A DNA stretch of 8,084 nt from Sporomusa sp. (GCA_029256645.1 JAQSXM010000132.1:1-8084); one strand, 5' to 3'; positions 1 to 6,046 are shown, numbered from the stretch's first letter. Notes: a model not told the origin generated them from the letters alone. Translations and numbers: made by a program.

Positions 1-315
1 CTGCAGCAGGCGATACTTAATAACCCCCTTATTCAATACTTATATATACTGAATATAGACGGAACTCAGATTACCGACAGTATCGGAGTGCCCGGTTCGG
101 CCGGTGGGCAAATCTCTGCCATCTTTCAAGCTGACAGAAAGGGAACCGACCAGTCTCTAAAAGAGTATTGCATGTTTATTCAGGCTGGTCTGGAGACATA
201 TATGACGGAACCATATATTTCGCTAGCCAACGGTAAGCCCTGTATTACCTATTCTATTACCTTTCGGGACAACACCAACAAGCAGCATATCCTTTGTGCG
301 GACTTTATCCCATAA
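1..315 (+). CDS. C-terminal part of a Cache/PDC-like sensor-domain protein (5' end outside window)
   Basis: The frame is open from base 1 and stops with TAA at 313-315, leaving 104 codons of what must be a longer protein; the GTG at 88 has no good ribosome binding site and is unlikely to be a start. The visible part resembles the second half of an extracytoplasmic Cache/PDC sensor fold. It has a strand-turn-strand with a D-x-x-G-T-Q-I-T-D pattern near residues 20-28, a G-T-D-Q-S-L-K-E-Y segment in the middle, a T-E-P-Y-I-S-L-A-N-G-K-P turn, then I-T-Y-S and a final C-A-D-F strand. In this fold the Y-x-S and following T-x-S strands line the ligand pocket. No transmembrane helix or output domain follows, so the domain closes the protein. 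Any signalling output (for example GGDEF, EAL or HD) would lie upstream and cannot be seen. Family assignment is by pattern only. Confidence 0.6.
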   Translation: MQQAILNNPLIQYLYILNIDGTQITDSIGVPGSAGGQISAIFQADRKGTDQSLKEYCMFIQAGLETYMTEPYISLANGKPCITYSITFRDNTNKQHILCADFIP

Positions 316-367
316 TGAAAAACCCCCACTAGCTTCTTCCATGTAGAGCTACCGGGGGTCTTTCATT
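314..367. terminator. Bidirectional hairpin terminator between convergent genes
   Basis: Bases 322-334 pair with 347-359 (11 of 13 positions, built on ACCCCC/GGGGGT). The flanking AATGAAA at 314-320 pairs with TTTCATT at 361-367. The hairpin follows the TAA of the left-edge gene and ends in a T-rich tract on both strands, so it can serve both that gene and the methyltransferase. On the minus strand the last codons and stop of the methyltransferase lie in the stem. Confidence 0.75.
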
Positions 368-873
368 TGTTCCAGGGCTCTTTCTTCTTCAGGAATGCGA
401 ACAAAGAGCAGCAGAACTGCATTACAGATTGTGGCAATAATCGCCGTTTGGATTGCACCGAAAAGCAACGGTACCGCCGCCATTTCTGTGGCAACTGCTA
501 CATAGTTAGGATGCCTGATTAAACGATATGGACCCCGCTTAACACATTGCTGTCCGGGAATAACCAAAATGCGGGTATTCCAGCAGCGCCCCAGACTGAC
601 AATACACCAATACCTAAGCAATTGCGCACCAATAAACAGTCCTAACCAGACCGGCCAAACAGCAGATAAACCTCCTGCCACTTGGCCTTCGATAATCCAA
701 CCGGCCAGCCAGCCGGCGTGAAGGATAAAAAATAGCCAGTAATGCTTTGCCCCATATTCCTGTGCGCCACAGGCCAGCGCCCAGCGGCGATTGTTTTGCG
801 CCAGCACCAGTTCACCAAGCCGCTGTACAACAATGAGCACAGCCATACCTACGATTGGCCACCACACTACCAT
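349..873 (-). CDS. bpsB: Isoprenylcysteine carboxyl methyltransferase-family protein, BpsB/YpbQ-like alkylpyrone O-methyltransferase
   Basis: This 174-residue integral membrane protein belongs to the ICMT-like SAM-dependent methyltransferases. Hydrophobic helices lie at about 3-24, 45-63, 72-92 and 126-160. The family signature is clear: R-G-P-Y-R-L-I-R-H-P-N-Y at 113-124, E130 in the following helix, and the C-terminal E-E-E-R-A-L at 162-167, which contribute to the SAM pocket in this family. In B. subtilis (BpsB/YpbQ) and Streptomyces (SrsB), small ICMT-like proteins encoded next to type III PKS genes methylate the PKS products rather than prenylated proteins. The same pairing here supports O-methylation of an alkylpyrone or alkylresorcinol at the membrane. 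The ATG at 871-873 overlaps the end of the PKS gene in an ATGGTAG arrangement with no strong ribosome binding site of its own, so translation is probably coupled. Length is normal for the family. The exact substrate is inferred. Confidence 0.85.
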   Translation of the reverse strand: MVVWWPIVGMAVLIVVQRLGELVLAQNNRRWALACGAQEYGAKHYWLFFILHAGWLAGWIIEGQVAGGLSAVWPVWLGLFIGAQLLRYWCIVSLGRCWNTRILVIPGQQCVKRGPYRLIRHPNYVAVATEMAAVPLLFGAIQTAIIATICNAVLLLFVRIPEEERALEQMKDPR

Positions 874-1913
874 CTAAACAGTACCTGTTCAGCACTAAAG
901 CCCGGTCCTAAGGCCAACATCAGTCCGTAACGGTCAATAGGCTTAACGGTTGCCATAAACCGTTCCAGGACAAACAATACTGAGACGCTCGACATATTGC
1001 CATACCCAGCCAGCACGGCATATGCATCCTTTAGCTTATCCGGGGACAAGTTGAGGCTTTCAGCATAAGCTCCAAGTACTTTTGCGCCACCAGGATGTAC
1101 TACATAATGCGCTACAGCATCACAGTCAATCTCATGCTTGTTACATATGCCTCCTGTTAACTCTGGTAAATACCTGCGAATAATACTGGGTATATCCCGC
1201 GAGAACCGCACTTGCAGTCCTCCTTCTACAACATCCCAGCCCATAATGTCTTCAGTATCAGGGAATAAGGTACTATAGCTGTCAATAATCGCAGGACCGT
1301 AGCCTCCAGGCGCAATAATTGCGGCGGCAGCCCCATCGGCAAAAAGACTTGTACCCACAAGATTGGCTTTCGAGTAATCGCCGCGTTGGAAGGTTAAACT
1401 GCATAGCTCAACCGCTACCAATAAGACTGCCTTCCCCTGCAATGAGTAACTAAATTGAGCTGCCCTGGCAATGCCGGTCACGCCACCGGCACAGCCCAGC
1501 CCCCAGACCGGCAGACGGGAGGTGTCATGCGGCAAACCTAATCTTTGAATAAGTCTGGCATCAAGGGTTGGCGTTGCAATCCCGGTTGATGAAACAAAAA
1601 TGACCATACCGATATCAGACAACCCTATCCCCGCCCGCTCAATAGCCTGGCTTGCAGCCTGTTCTGCAAGCTCCAGGGCAACCTGCTCATATACTCTATT
1701 TGCTTCAGCAAAGGTATGCGGCTTGGCATACCATTCCAGTGGTTGGGAAAGATGTCTTTCGATGATTAAACTGTTCTCAAACACCGGTAACAGCCGGTCA
1801 AGATTGTGGAGATTATCGCGAAACAATGATGCTACGAAGCCTTTAATATCCTCTTGCCTCAGGCAATAAGCCGGCACAGCTGTTCCCACTGATATAACCT
1901 GCGGAACTCTCAC
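867..1913 (-). CDS. bpsA: Type III polyketide synthase (chalcone/stilbene synthase superfamily), BpsA-like alkylpyrone synthase
   Basis: This homodimeric cytosolic condensing enzyme extends an acyl-CoA starter with malonyl-CoA and cyclises the chain. Numbered from the GTG start (348 aa), the Cys-His-Asn triad is intact: C141 in W-G-L-G-C-A-G-G, H273 in V-V-H-P-G-G and N306 in Y-G-N-M-S-S. The L-F-A-D-G-A-A-A segment, S-R-D-I-P and the C-terminal L-G-P-G-F-S motif are also typical. Segments such as F-V-S-S-T-G, E-L-C-S-L-T-F-Q and D-I-M-G-W-D resemble B. subtilis BpsA as I recall it, which makes long-chain alkylpyrones. An in-frame ATG at 1917-1919 would be only 1 base from the GGAGG at 1921-1925, whereas GTG 1911-1913 is 7 bases away and fits the short BpsA N-terminus, so I prefer GTG. 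The next gene downstream is the methyltransferase, overlapping by 7 bases. Starter chain length cannot be read from the sequence. The family is near certain; the product is inferred. Confidence 0.93.
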   Translation of the reverse strand: MRVPQVISVGTAVPAYCLRQEDIKGFVASLFRDNLHNLDRLLPVFENSLIIERHLSQPLEWYAKPHTFAEANRVYEQVALELAEQAASQAIERAGIGLSDIGMVIFVSSTGIATPTLDARLIQRLGLPHDTSRLPVWGLGCAGGVTGIARAAQFSYSLQGKAVLLVAVELCSLTFQRGDYSKANLVGTSLFADGAAAAIIAPGGYGPAIIDSYSTLFPDTEDIMGWDVVEGGLQVRFSRDIPSIIRRYLPELTGGICNKHEIDCDAVAHYVVHPGGAKVLGAYAESLNLSPDKLKDAYAVLAGYGNMSSVSVLFVLERFMATVKPIDRYGLMLALGPGFSAEQVLFRW

Positions 1914-1920
1914 ACGCATC

Positions 1921-1925
1921 CCTCC
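1921..1925 (-). promoter_or_regulatory. Ribosome binding site that decides the PKS start
   Basis: GGAGG on the minus strand (within AGGAGGG) is 7 bases before GTG 1913-1911 but only 1 base before the upstream ATG 1919-1917. The spacing favours GTG as the initiation codon, shortening the protein by two residues. Confidence 0.6.
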
Positions 1926-2018
1926 TGCTAACTTTAAAGCGACTACTATAAAGCTATTGCAGCAGAGCTAAAAAATGCCTGTCAGGAAAAAATCTTCATG
2001 AGAAACTTACAAACACAC

Positions 2019-3413
2019 CTAATGTAAAGGCAATCCCTGGGGTTGATAATACTCATCCGGAATCGCAACAGCCCCTAGCGGCGGACGGTGGCTGGCAGCA
2101 TAACGAATGCCTGCAAACTCAGCCAGGTCTCTCTCCACTGTTACCAGATCTGTTCGCTCCAGGTCTCTTAACGCTTGTTTACCGACAGCCTGGGCGGCCA
2201 GTTGCATCTCAATAGTACAGGAGTTCAGAAAATTGCCCAGGTGCCTGGCAGCCTTATCAACATCAAGCTTATCGGTAATTTTGCCGCTATACAGTGCCAT
2301 CTGGGAGGGCGGTGCCTGCGGCAGTGTTTTAACCACCTGGGACTGCATTGCAGCCATCAAAGCGATTGTACCAATATACACAGCATCAGCCCCTAACGCC
2401 AGAGCCTTCAGGAAATGCCCCGGGGTTGTCATTCCGCCTGCGATAATAACACTGAAGCGGTCCCGCAGATGATTGTCCTCCAGCCAATCCACAGTCCTCA
2501 CAAGGGTATGAAAGGTTGGTAAACCAACATTGTCCTGCAGTGTCGGGTTTGACGATGCTGTGCCACCTTCTGAGCCGTCAACAACGATATAGTCAGCCTG
2601 TGTTTGCGCAATAACCGCAAGTTCATATTCTAGATAATCAGTTCCGGCTATTTTTACCCCTACTGGTACATCATACTGCTCTTTCATCGAGTTAACCATA
2701 TTTATGTAATCCTGAGGGGTCTGTTTGCCAGGCATCCGGGCGTAGATTGTGTTGCTCTCCCCTTCCCGCAGATGCCAGGCTTTTCGCAAATGTCGTCCGA
2801 TTTCGTCAGCAGCCATCGGCTCGTCGACAGCACCGCCCCAAGCCCCCTGGCCTAACTGGATCTCAATCGCATCCAGCCTGCTTAGCTGTTCCTGACCACT
2901 TAGCTGCCCGCCCCGGTGATACTGACCTACCAGATATTTTGCGGCATCACGTTCTTCATTAGTAACAGCAGACTCACCGGTATTAGTTGAGGTTCCTGCC
3001 AAAGCCGCCCCTTTGGCCATGGCCAGTTTCATAAGCAGACTCAGGGAGCCGCCATAAGACATACCTGTAATCATGATGGGAATATCTAACCGCAACGGGC
3101 GTTTAGCGTTAGGACCAATCACCGTTCTGGTATCAACCTGGGTATAGTCCGGATAAGGTAATTGAAACAATTGCTTAGGGTTAAGCAGTATTTTATCCCA
3201 TGGCGATAATACAACCGGGCTGCCTAACGGCCTGGTCAATTCTGTGCCGGCTTCAGCCCGCATCGCCGCCTCCATAATGGCGCGTGGCGATAGTTTTTCG
3301 GCTACTGTCACCATCAGGAACGGGTTATCAGGATAGTCTTCGGTAAGCATTTTTGCCATAGCCTCATCAGCCATGGGGTCCATCAACTTCATCATCATCC
3401 AGCTTAATAACAT
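2019..3413 (-). CDS. FMN-binding glutamate synthase-domain protein (stand-alone, no amidotransferase)
   Basis: The 464-residue protein matches the FMN-binding synthase (TIM-barrel) domain of glutamate synthase large subunits. Recognisable elements, numbered from ATG 3411-3413, are G-M-S-Y-G-G-S-L-S at 117-125, T-N-T-G-E-S at about 143-148, a Q-L-G-Q-G-A-W-G-G stretch at 186-194 that parallels the Q-G-A/Q-I-A-S-G-x-x-G segment, V-K-I-A-G at 253-257, V-D-G-S-E-G-G-T-A-S-S at 278-288, I-A-G-G-M at 324-328 and L-G-A-D-A-V-Y-I-G-T at 340-349. The last three are expected to hold FMN. There is no N-terminal glutaminase domain and no GXGXG beta-helix domain. Only one cysteine (C399) exists, so the 3Fe-4S cluster of GltB is missing. 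The first 22 residues contain seven methionines. A GTG nine bases upstream overlaps the Shine-Dalgarno, so ATG 3411-3413, 8 bases from GGAGG, is the start. It precedes the PKS by about 100 bases on the same strand. True substrate and electron donor are unknown; glutamate synthesis is not assured. Confidence 0.87.
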   Translation of the reverse strand: MLLSWMMMKLMDPMADEAMAKMLTEDYPDNPFLMVTVAEKLSPRAIMEAAMRAEAGTELTRPLGSPVVLSPWDKILLNPKQLFQLPYPDYTQVDTRTVIGPNAKRPLRLDIPIMITGMSYGGSLSLLMKLAMAKGAALAGTSTNTGESAVTNEERDAAKYLVGQYHRGGQLSGQEQLSRLDAIEIQLGQGAWGGAVDEPMAADEIGRHLRKAWHLREGESNTIYARMPGKQTPQDYINMVNSMKEQYDVPVGVKIAGTDYLEYELAVIAQTQADYIVVDGSEGGTASSNPTLQDNVGLPTFHTLVRTVDWLEDNHLRDRFSVIIAGGMTTPGHFLKALALGADAVYIGTIALMAAMQSQVVKTLPQAPPSQMALYSGKITDKLDVDKAARHLGNFLNSCTIEMQLAAQAVGKQALRDLERTDLVTVERDLAEFAGIRYAASHRPPLGAVAIPDEYYQPQGLPLH

Positions 3414-3421
3414 AGCTACCA

Positions 3422-3426
3422 CCTCC
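3422..3426 (-). promoter_or_regulatory. Ribosome binding site that decides the start of the FMN protein
   Basis: GGAGG on the minus strand lies 8 bases before ATG 3413-3411. The alternative GTG at 3422-3420 begins inside this GGAGG itself and cannot be used with it, so the longer reading frame is rejected. Confidence 0.75.
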
Positions 3427-3541
3427 GTATTTGCTACTAGTCTGCCCCGTTTGCAGCTATACTTGTAAAGAATTCACAAAAAACAATGTTTAGATGACAC
3501 TTAATACCAGCTAAATGCCGGATAAATACTGCCAAATTCCT

Positions 3542-3573
3542 TATAATAATAACAAAAATCATGATTAGGAGGT
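3542..3573 (+). promoter_or_regulatory. -10 box and ribosome binding site of the lipoprotein gene
   Basis: A perfect TATAAT lies at 3542-3547 and AGGAGGT at 3567-3573, 4 bases before the ATG, which gives a predicted leader of about 24 bases. No convincing TTGACA-like -35 is seen at the proper distance, so the promoter may need an activator or another element. The perfect 10-base palindrome AATCATGATT at 3557-3566 sits just after the predicted transcription start and could be an operator. Confidence 0.5.
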
Positions 3574-3577
3574 TCTC

Positions 3578-4027
3578 ATGAGAATTATATTTCGCACTAA
3601 AATTATACCTGCTGTTATATGCTTACTGTTAACAGGCTTGCTTTTCAGTGGCTGTTCGAACAACATGTCCCCCGTTGATCCCCAGGGAACTACCCCACCT
3701 TCCCCACCTAAACAGACAACAGGTACTCAGGAGCACAAAGTCACCTATAACTACGGCGATACCGGCCCAATCCAACTCTCAGCCAACAATCTGGTGTTAA
3801 GCGTAGGTCAAAAGCTAATCCTTACACCAGCCCCAGGCCTTACCAAAAACACCCGTTTTACGTCAAGTGGTGAAAACTTTTTTGGTGATATTATGCAGCA
3901 GGAGGGTGACACTGGTACTGGGCAAGTGGTGTTTGTGGCAAAAAAAGCAGGAAAAGGCAAGCTCCAGATTATCCCTAACACCAACGAGACCAGCAGAGCC
4001 ACTGAGCTGTGGGTTACAGTACAGTAA
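3578..4027 (+). CDS. Putative lipoprotein, function unknown, possible Ig-like domain
   Basis: The 149-residue product has a lipoprotein signal: basic residues R2, R6 and K8, a hydrophobic core at about 9-24 and a lipobox L-F-S-G-C with the lipidated Cys at 26. The -3 residue is Phe rather than the preferred Leu, a tolerated variation. A low-complexity Pro/Thr/Gln-rich linker (about 32-50) leads to a compact domain from about 55 to the end. That domain has alternating hydrophobic strands, an L-S-V-G-Q-K-L-I-L-T strand-turn-strand, a late G-x-V-V-F-V-A-K-K-A-G-K-G-K-L strand pair and a terminal L-W-V-T-V-Q. This is the rhythm of a bacterial Ig-like (BIG2-type) or inhibitor-like beta sandwich, but no family is recognised with confidence. 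The ATG at 3578 follows AGGAGGT closely. It diverges from the FMN/PKS cassette and is followed by its own terminator, so it is probably monocistronic. It would be surface- or membrane-anchored. Confidence 0.75.
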   Translation: MRIIFRTKIIPAVICLLLTGLLFSGCSNNMSPVDPQGTTPPSPPKQTTGTQEHKVTYNYGDTGPIQLSANNLVLSVGQKLILTPAPGLTKNTRFTSSGENFFGDIMQQEGDTGTGQVVFVAKKAGKGKLQIIPNTNETSRATELWVTVQ

Positions 4028-4048
4028 GTGTAATCATAGCAAACAAAA

Positions 4049-4086
4049 AGCGCCCACTATCTGCCAATAGCAGCTTAGTGGGCGCT
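4049..4086. terminator. Bidirectional terminator between lipoprotein and ECF genes
   Basis: AGCGCCCACTA at 4049-4059 pairs perfectly with TAGTGGGCGCT at 4076-4086 (11 bp, 16-base loop). On the minus strand the stem is followed directly by TTTTTGTTTG (4048-4039), a good U-tract for the S-component gene. On the plus strand ATTTTATTAT follows after a few bases, so it probably also ends the lipoprotein transcript. Confidence 0.85.
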
Positions 4087-4122
4087 GATCATTTTATTAT
4101 AGACTTGTTTAGCAACAAGGGT

Positions 4123-4725
4123 TTAGTTCTTATACCGCTTCTTAATAGCTGTCACAATTGGCACACTGATCGCGGTGGCAATGATCGCCTCCGGAACCCC
4201 ATTAACTAAGGCGATACCGTAAATCACCTTAGCAGTTGCCGCCAAATCGATGCCCCGCACCTCGGCAAACTGAGCAGCATACAAGACGTAGATCATCGTC
4301 AGCACACCAAAGGTATTGGTAAGAGAACCTACCAGGGCTCCTACCCCAATCCGCACTCCTTCATTCTTGGCCCAGGTCCATTTATACGCATAATAGGCAG
4401 TAATACCGATAAGTACCCGGGGCAGTACGGAAACCAATGGATTTATAAAAGCAAAAGATAGAATATTGGGTGCAGTCAGGCTTTGGACAATGCTAAATAG
4501 ACCAAAGAGTAAACCAATCATCGCACCAACAGCCGGCCCCTCCAATATAGCACCGATAATAACAGGGATCTGCATAATTGTCGCCTTAGCCGTAGGCAGT
4601 GGAATAAATCCATACCCGGAAAGGCCCAAAATAATTGATATCGCTGACAACATTCCAACAATGGCAATCTGCCGCACACCAAATCTTCCTGTAGTACGTA
4701 ACGCTTCTGTTTTTCCCATTCCCAT
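4123..4725 (-). CDS. ECF transporter S component (substrate-binding membrane protein), substrate unknown
   Basis: The 200-residue, very hydrophobic protein has the layout of an energy-coupling-factor S component. A short cytosolic N-terminus leads into a first helix with the typical R-x-I-A-I-V-G-M-L-S-A-I-S pattern (about 18-36). A loop with P-L-P-T-A-K-A (42-48) follows, then helices at about 50-60, 64-82, 92-115, 124-150 and 165-193, and a basic end K-K-R-Y-K-N. The pattern G-A-I-L-E-G-P-x-x-G-A-x-I-G-L-L-F-G (58-75) and the F-x-N-P-L-V-S-V-L-P-R (93-103) are characteristic of the vitamin-type S components (pantothenate, folate or riboflavin-like). No EcfA, EcfA' or EcfT gene is nearby, so it should share a general energising module encoded elsewhere. 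Start ATG 4723-4725 lies 9 bases from GGAGG at 4735-4739. A structured leader precedes it. The substrate cannot be named from the sequence or its neighbours. Confidence 0.87.
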   Translation of the reverse strand: MGMGKTEALRTTGRFGVRQIAIVGMLSAISIILGLSGYGFIPLPTAKATIMQIPVIIGAILEGPAVGAMIGLLFGLFSIVQSLTAPNILSFAFINPLVSVLPRVLIGITAYYAYKWTWAKNEGVRIGVGALVGSLTNTFGVLTMIYVLYAAQFAEVRGIDLAATAKVIYGIALVNGVPEAIIATAISVPIVTAIKKRYKN

Positions 4726-4846
4726 TTCTCTTTACCTCCGTTCTTATTCCTTTAGGATATAAGTCGTTTTTTATTAAAGCGCCGCCCTTTCCCTCAGTCT
4801 GGTTTCCATTGAATACCAGCTATCTTAATGGGTTTAGTGGTGCTCC
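4726..4846 (-). promoter_or_regulatory. Leader of the S-component gene with crossing pairings (candidate regulatory RNA)
   Basis: Between a predicted transcription start near 4846 and the ATG, the minus-strand RNA can form CCATT/AATGG (plus coordinates 4827-4831 with 4806-4810) and CUGGU/ACCAG (4815-4819 with 4799-4803). These pairings cross each other, as in an H-type pseudoknot. A second hairpin at 4743-4763 (8 bp with one bulged A, UAAA loop) ends 3 bases before the GGAGG at 4735-4739. I compared the leader by eye with TPP, FMN, cobalamin, THF, preQ1, SAM and ZTP riboswitch cores and found no match. Stems of 5 bp may arise by chance. Confidence 0.35.
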
Positions 4847-4852
4847 GCATAC

Positions 4853-4883
4853 ATATTACCACATTTCAAATAAAATTTGTATA
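4853..4883 (-). promoter_or_regulatory. Candidate sigma-A promoter for the S-component gene
   Basis: On the minus strand TGGTAATAT gives an extended -10 (hexamer at 4858-4853). A TATACA at 4883-4878 is 19 bases upstream as a weak -35 (4 of 6 bases). The surrounding region 4860-4949 is AT-rich and has no gene. The leader would be about 120 bases. Confidence 0.4.
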
Positions 4884-4949
4884 GGTTATTTTAACTTTTT
4901 TATACTCTGAAAATTCAATAAAAACACACCTCGAAAATATTCTGGGATA

Positions 4950-5861
4950 CTACCGCCTGGGTATCAATAGACAGATCAGATTAACAAACTGATTAAATAC
5001 CGGCAATACCATAATTGAAGACAGAATATTGAACAGGGTATGAATTACAGCTACCTGCCCACTGAAATCATCGGTAAAAAGCCCGGCTGCTGCAATAAGC
5101 CAATGCGTCACCGGAAAAAAAACAATAACCCCTAAAACATTTAACAGAATATGCGACATGGCAACCCGCCTGGCGGCAACAGGTGCGGCGGCACTAAAAA
5201 CAATAGAGGATACACACGATCCAATGTTATTGCCATAGATTACATATGCGGCTGTATTAATATCAACAAGCCCCATATCAGCAAGCAGCATTAAGAGCAC
5301 CGTAGCGGCACTGCTGGATTGAAACATCAATGTCGCCAGGATACCGCCCCAAATGCCGTATAGCGGCTGGCAATTAGCCAAAACCAGGTATTCAGCCATC
5401 TCAGTCAATTGCGCCAGACTTGAAATACCCTTTACCAGCAAATCTAATCCGGCAAACATACTTAGCAGGCCGGAAAGAGCCAGACCTAAGTAACGCTGTC
5501 TGCCTGAGATACTAAGCAGGAGTGAGAGCAGCAGCAAGGGCAGTATAACCTCTAATGGGATCGACAAACTTACCAGTTGAACGGTCGAGCATGTACCAAT
5601 ATTGGCTCCCAGGATTATACCCAGGGCTTGACGAAAAGACATATAATCAGCGCTCACCAGTCCGATTGTAATAAGACAGACAGTTGTGCTGCTTTGAAAT
5701 AAAGCTGCAGTAATTGTTCCCAGCACCAGACCCCGGCCTGGCGTCTTGGTCAACTTGCCCAGTGCCCCTTGCAACCGGTGCCATAGTGCCTTTTTCAGAC
5801 CGTAGCGCATGAGAAAAATACCGCCCAGCAGCAGGGCAAGCCCGAGCAGGATATTCAGCAT
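4950..5861 (-). CDS. Na/Pi cotransporter family protein, short YqeW-like form without PhoU domain
   Basis: The 303-residue membrane protein shows the two inverted half-repeats of the Na+/phosphate cotransporter II family. The first half has Q-S-S-T-T at 56-60 and G-A-N-I-G-T at 85-90; the second has Q-S-S-S-A at 181-185 and G-N-N-I-G-S at 210-215. The paired QSS motifs form the substrate and sodium site in this family. It ends after the membrane domain. Longer bacterial members carry a C-terminal PhoU-like domain that is missing here, while B. subtilis YqeW has about this size. The likely role is sodium-coupled transport of phosphate or a similar anion across the cytoplasmic membrane; short bacterial forms are poorly characterised. 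ATG 5859-5861 is 8 bases from a GGAGG, so the start is secure. It lies upstream of the S-component gene on the same strand, 224 bases apart, and diverges from the radical SAM gene; joint transcription with the former is unlikely but possible. Confidence 0.9.
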   Translation of the reverse strand: MLNILLGLALLLGGIFLMRYGLKKALWHRLQGALGKLTKTPGRGLVLGTITAALFQSSTTVCLITIGLVSADYMSFRQALGIILGANIGTCSTVQLVSLSIPLEVILPLLLLSLLLSISGRQRYLGLALSGLLSMFAGLDLLVKGISSLAQLTEMAEYLVLANCQPLYGIWGGILATLMFQSSSAATVLLMLLADMGLVDINTAAYVIYGNNIGSCVSSIVFSAAAPVAARRVAMSHILLNVLGVIVFFPVTHWLIAAAGLFTDDFSGQVAVIHTLFNILSSIMVLPVFNQFVNLICLLIPRR

Positions 5862-5953
5862 AGTTATACCCTCCGGTTCAGATTTCCGTATTACTACAAT
5901 ATGTTCGAGGGTATTGGCATATGTTTGGTAAGCAGTCCATCTATTTAATTCAC

Positions 5954-5982
5954 TTTACAAAGCATCCTGGGCGCGCTAAAAT
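5954..5982 (+). promoter_or_regulatory. Sigma-A promoter of the radical SAM gene
   Basis: TTTACA at 5954-5959 and TAAAAT at 5977-5982 are separated by exactly 17 bases (each 5 of 6 consensus bases). Transcription should start near 5989, leaving a leader of nearly 60 bases. The rest of the 185-base divergent region holds no gene, and I find no comparably good promoter for the Na/Pi gene in the other direction. Confidence 0.65.
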
Positions 5983-6031
5983 ATACACGCCGTCTCCGGC
6001 CTTCAACCCCTGACTGAGGAATATATAGCTA

Positions 6032-6036
6032 AGGAG
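6032..6036 (+). promoter_or_regulatory. Ribosome binding site that decides the radical SAM start
   Basis: AGGAG at 6032-6036 is 10 bases before GTG 6047-6049 but only 1 base before the in-frame TTG at 6038. The GTG is therefore the more likely initiation codon. Confidence 0.6.
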
Positions 6037-6046
6037 CTTGTCTATA

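Noticed and set aside
1600..1869. 89-codon plus-strand reading frame inside the PKS gene
   Set aside because: It is antisense to a well-conserved gene, has no ribosome binding site and shows no recognisable protein pattern. The same applies to the other overlapping frames in the FMN, ECF and MFS genes.
1945..1950. TATAGT -10-like hexamer on the minus strand ahead of the PKS
   Set aside because: No acceptable -35 hexamer lies 16-18 bases upstream, and the PKS may be transcribed from the FMN gene; not enough to call a promoter.
4774..4788. AAAG...CTTT GC-rich element in the S-component leader as an attenuator terminator
   Set aside because: Only about 4 bp pair cleanly and the minus strand continues with A residues rather than a U-tract.
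4776..4812. CTGAGGGA in the S-component leader resembling the TPP riboswitch CTGAGA element
   Set aside because: The second conserved TPP block (CTGAT...GG.TAAT.CC.GCG) is missing, so this is not a thi-box.
4942..4965. Imperfect repeat CTGGGATAC / CTGGGTATC at the end of the Na/Pi gene
   Set aside because: Two short copies, partly coding, with no further copies seen; likely chance.
6038..6046. TTG start for the radical SAM protein
   Set aside because: It sits 1 base after AGGAG, too close for initiation; GTG 6047 has better spacing.
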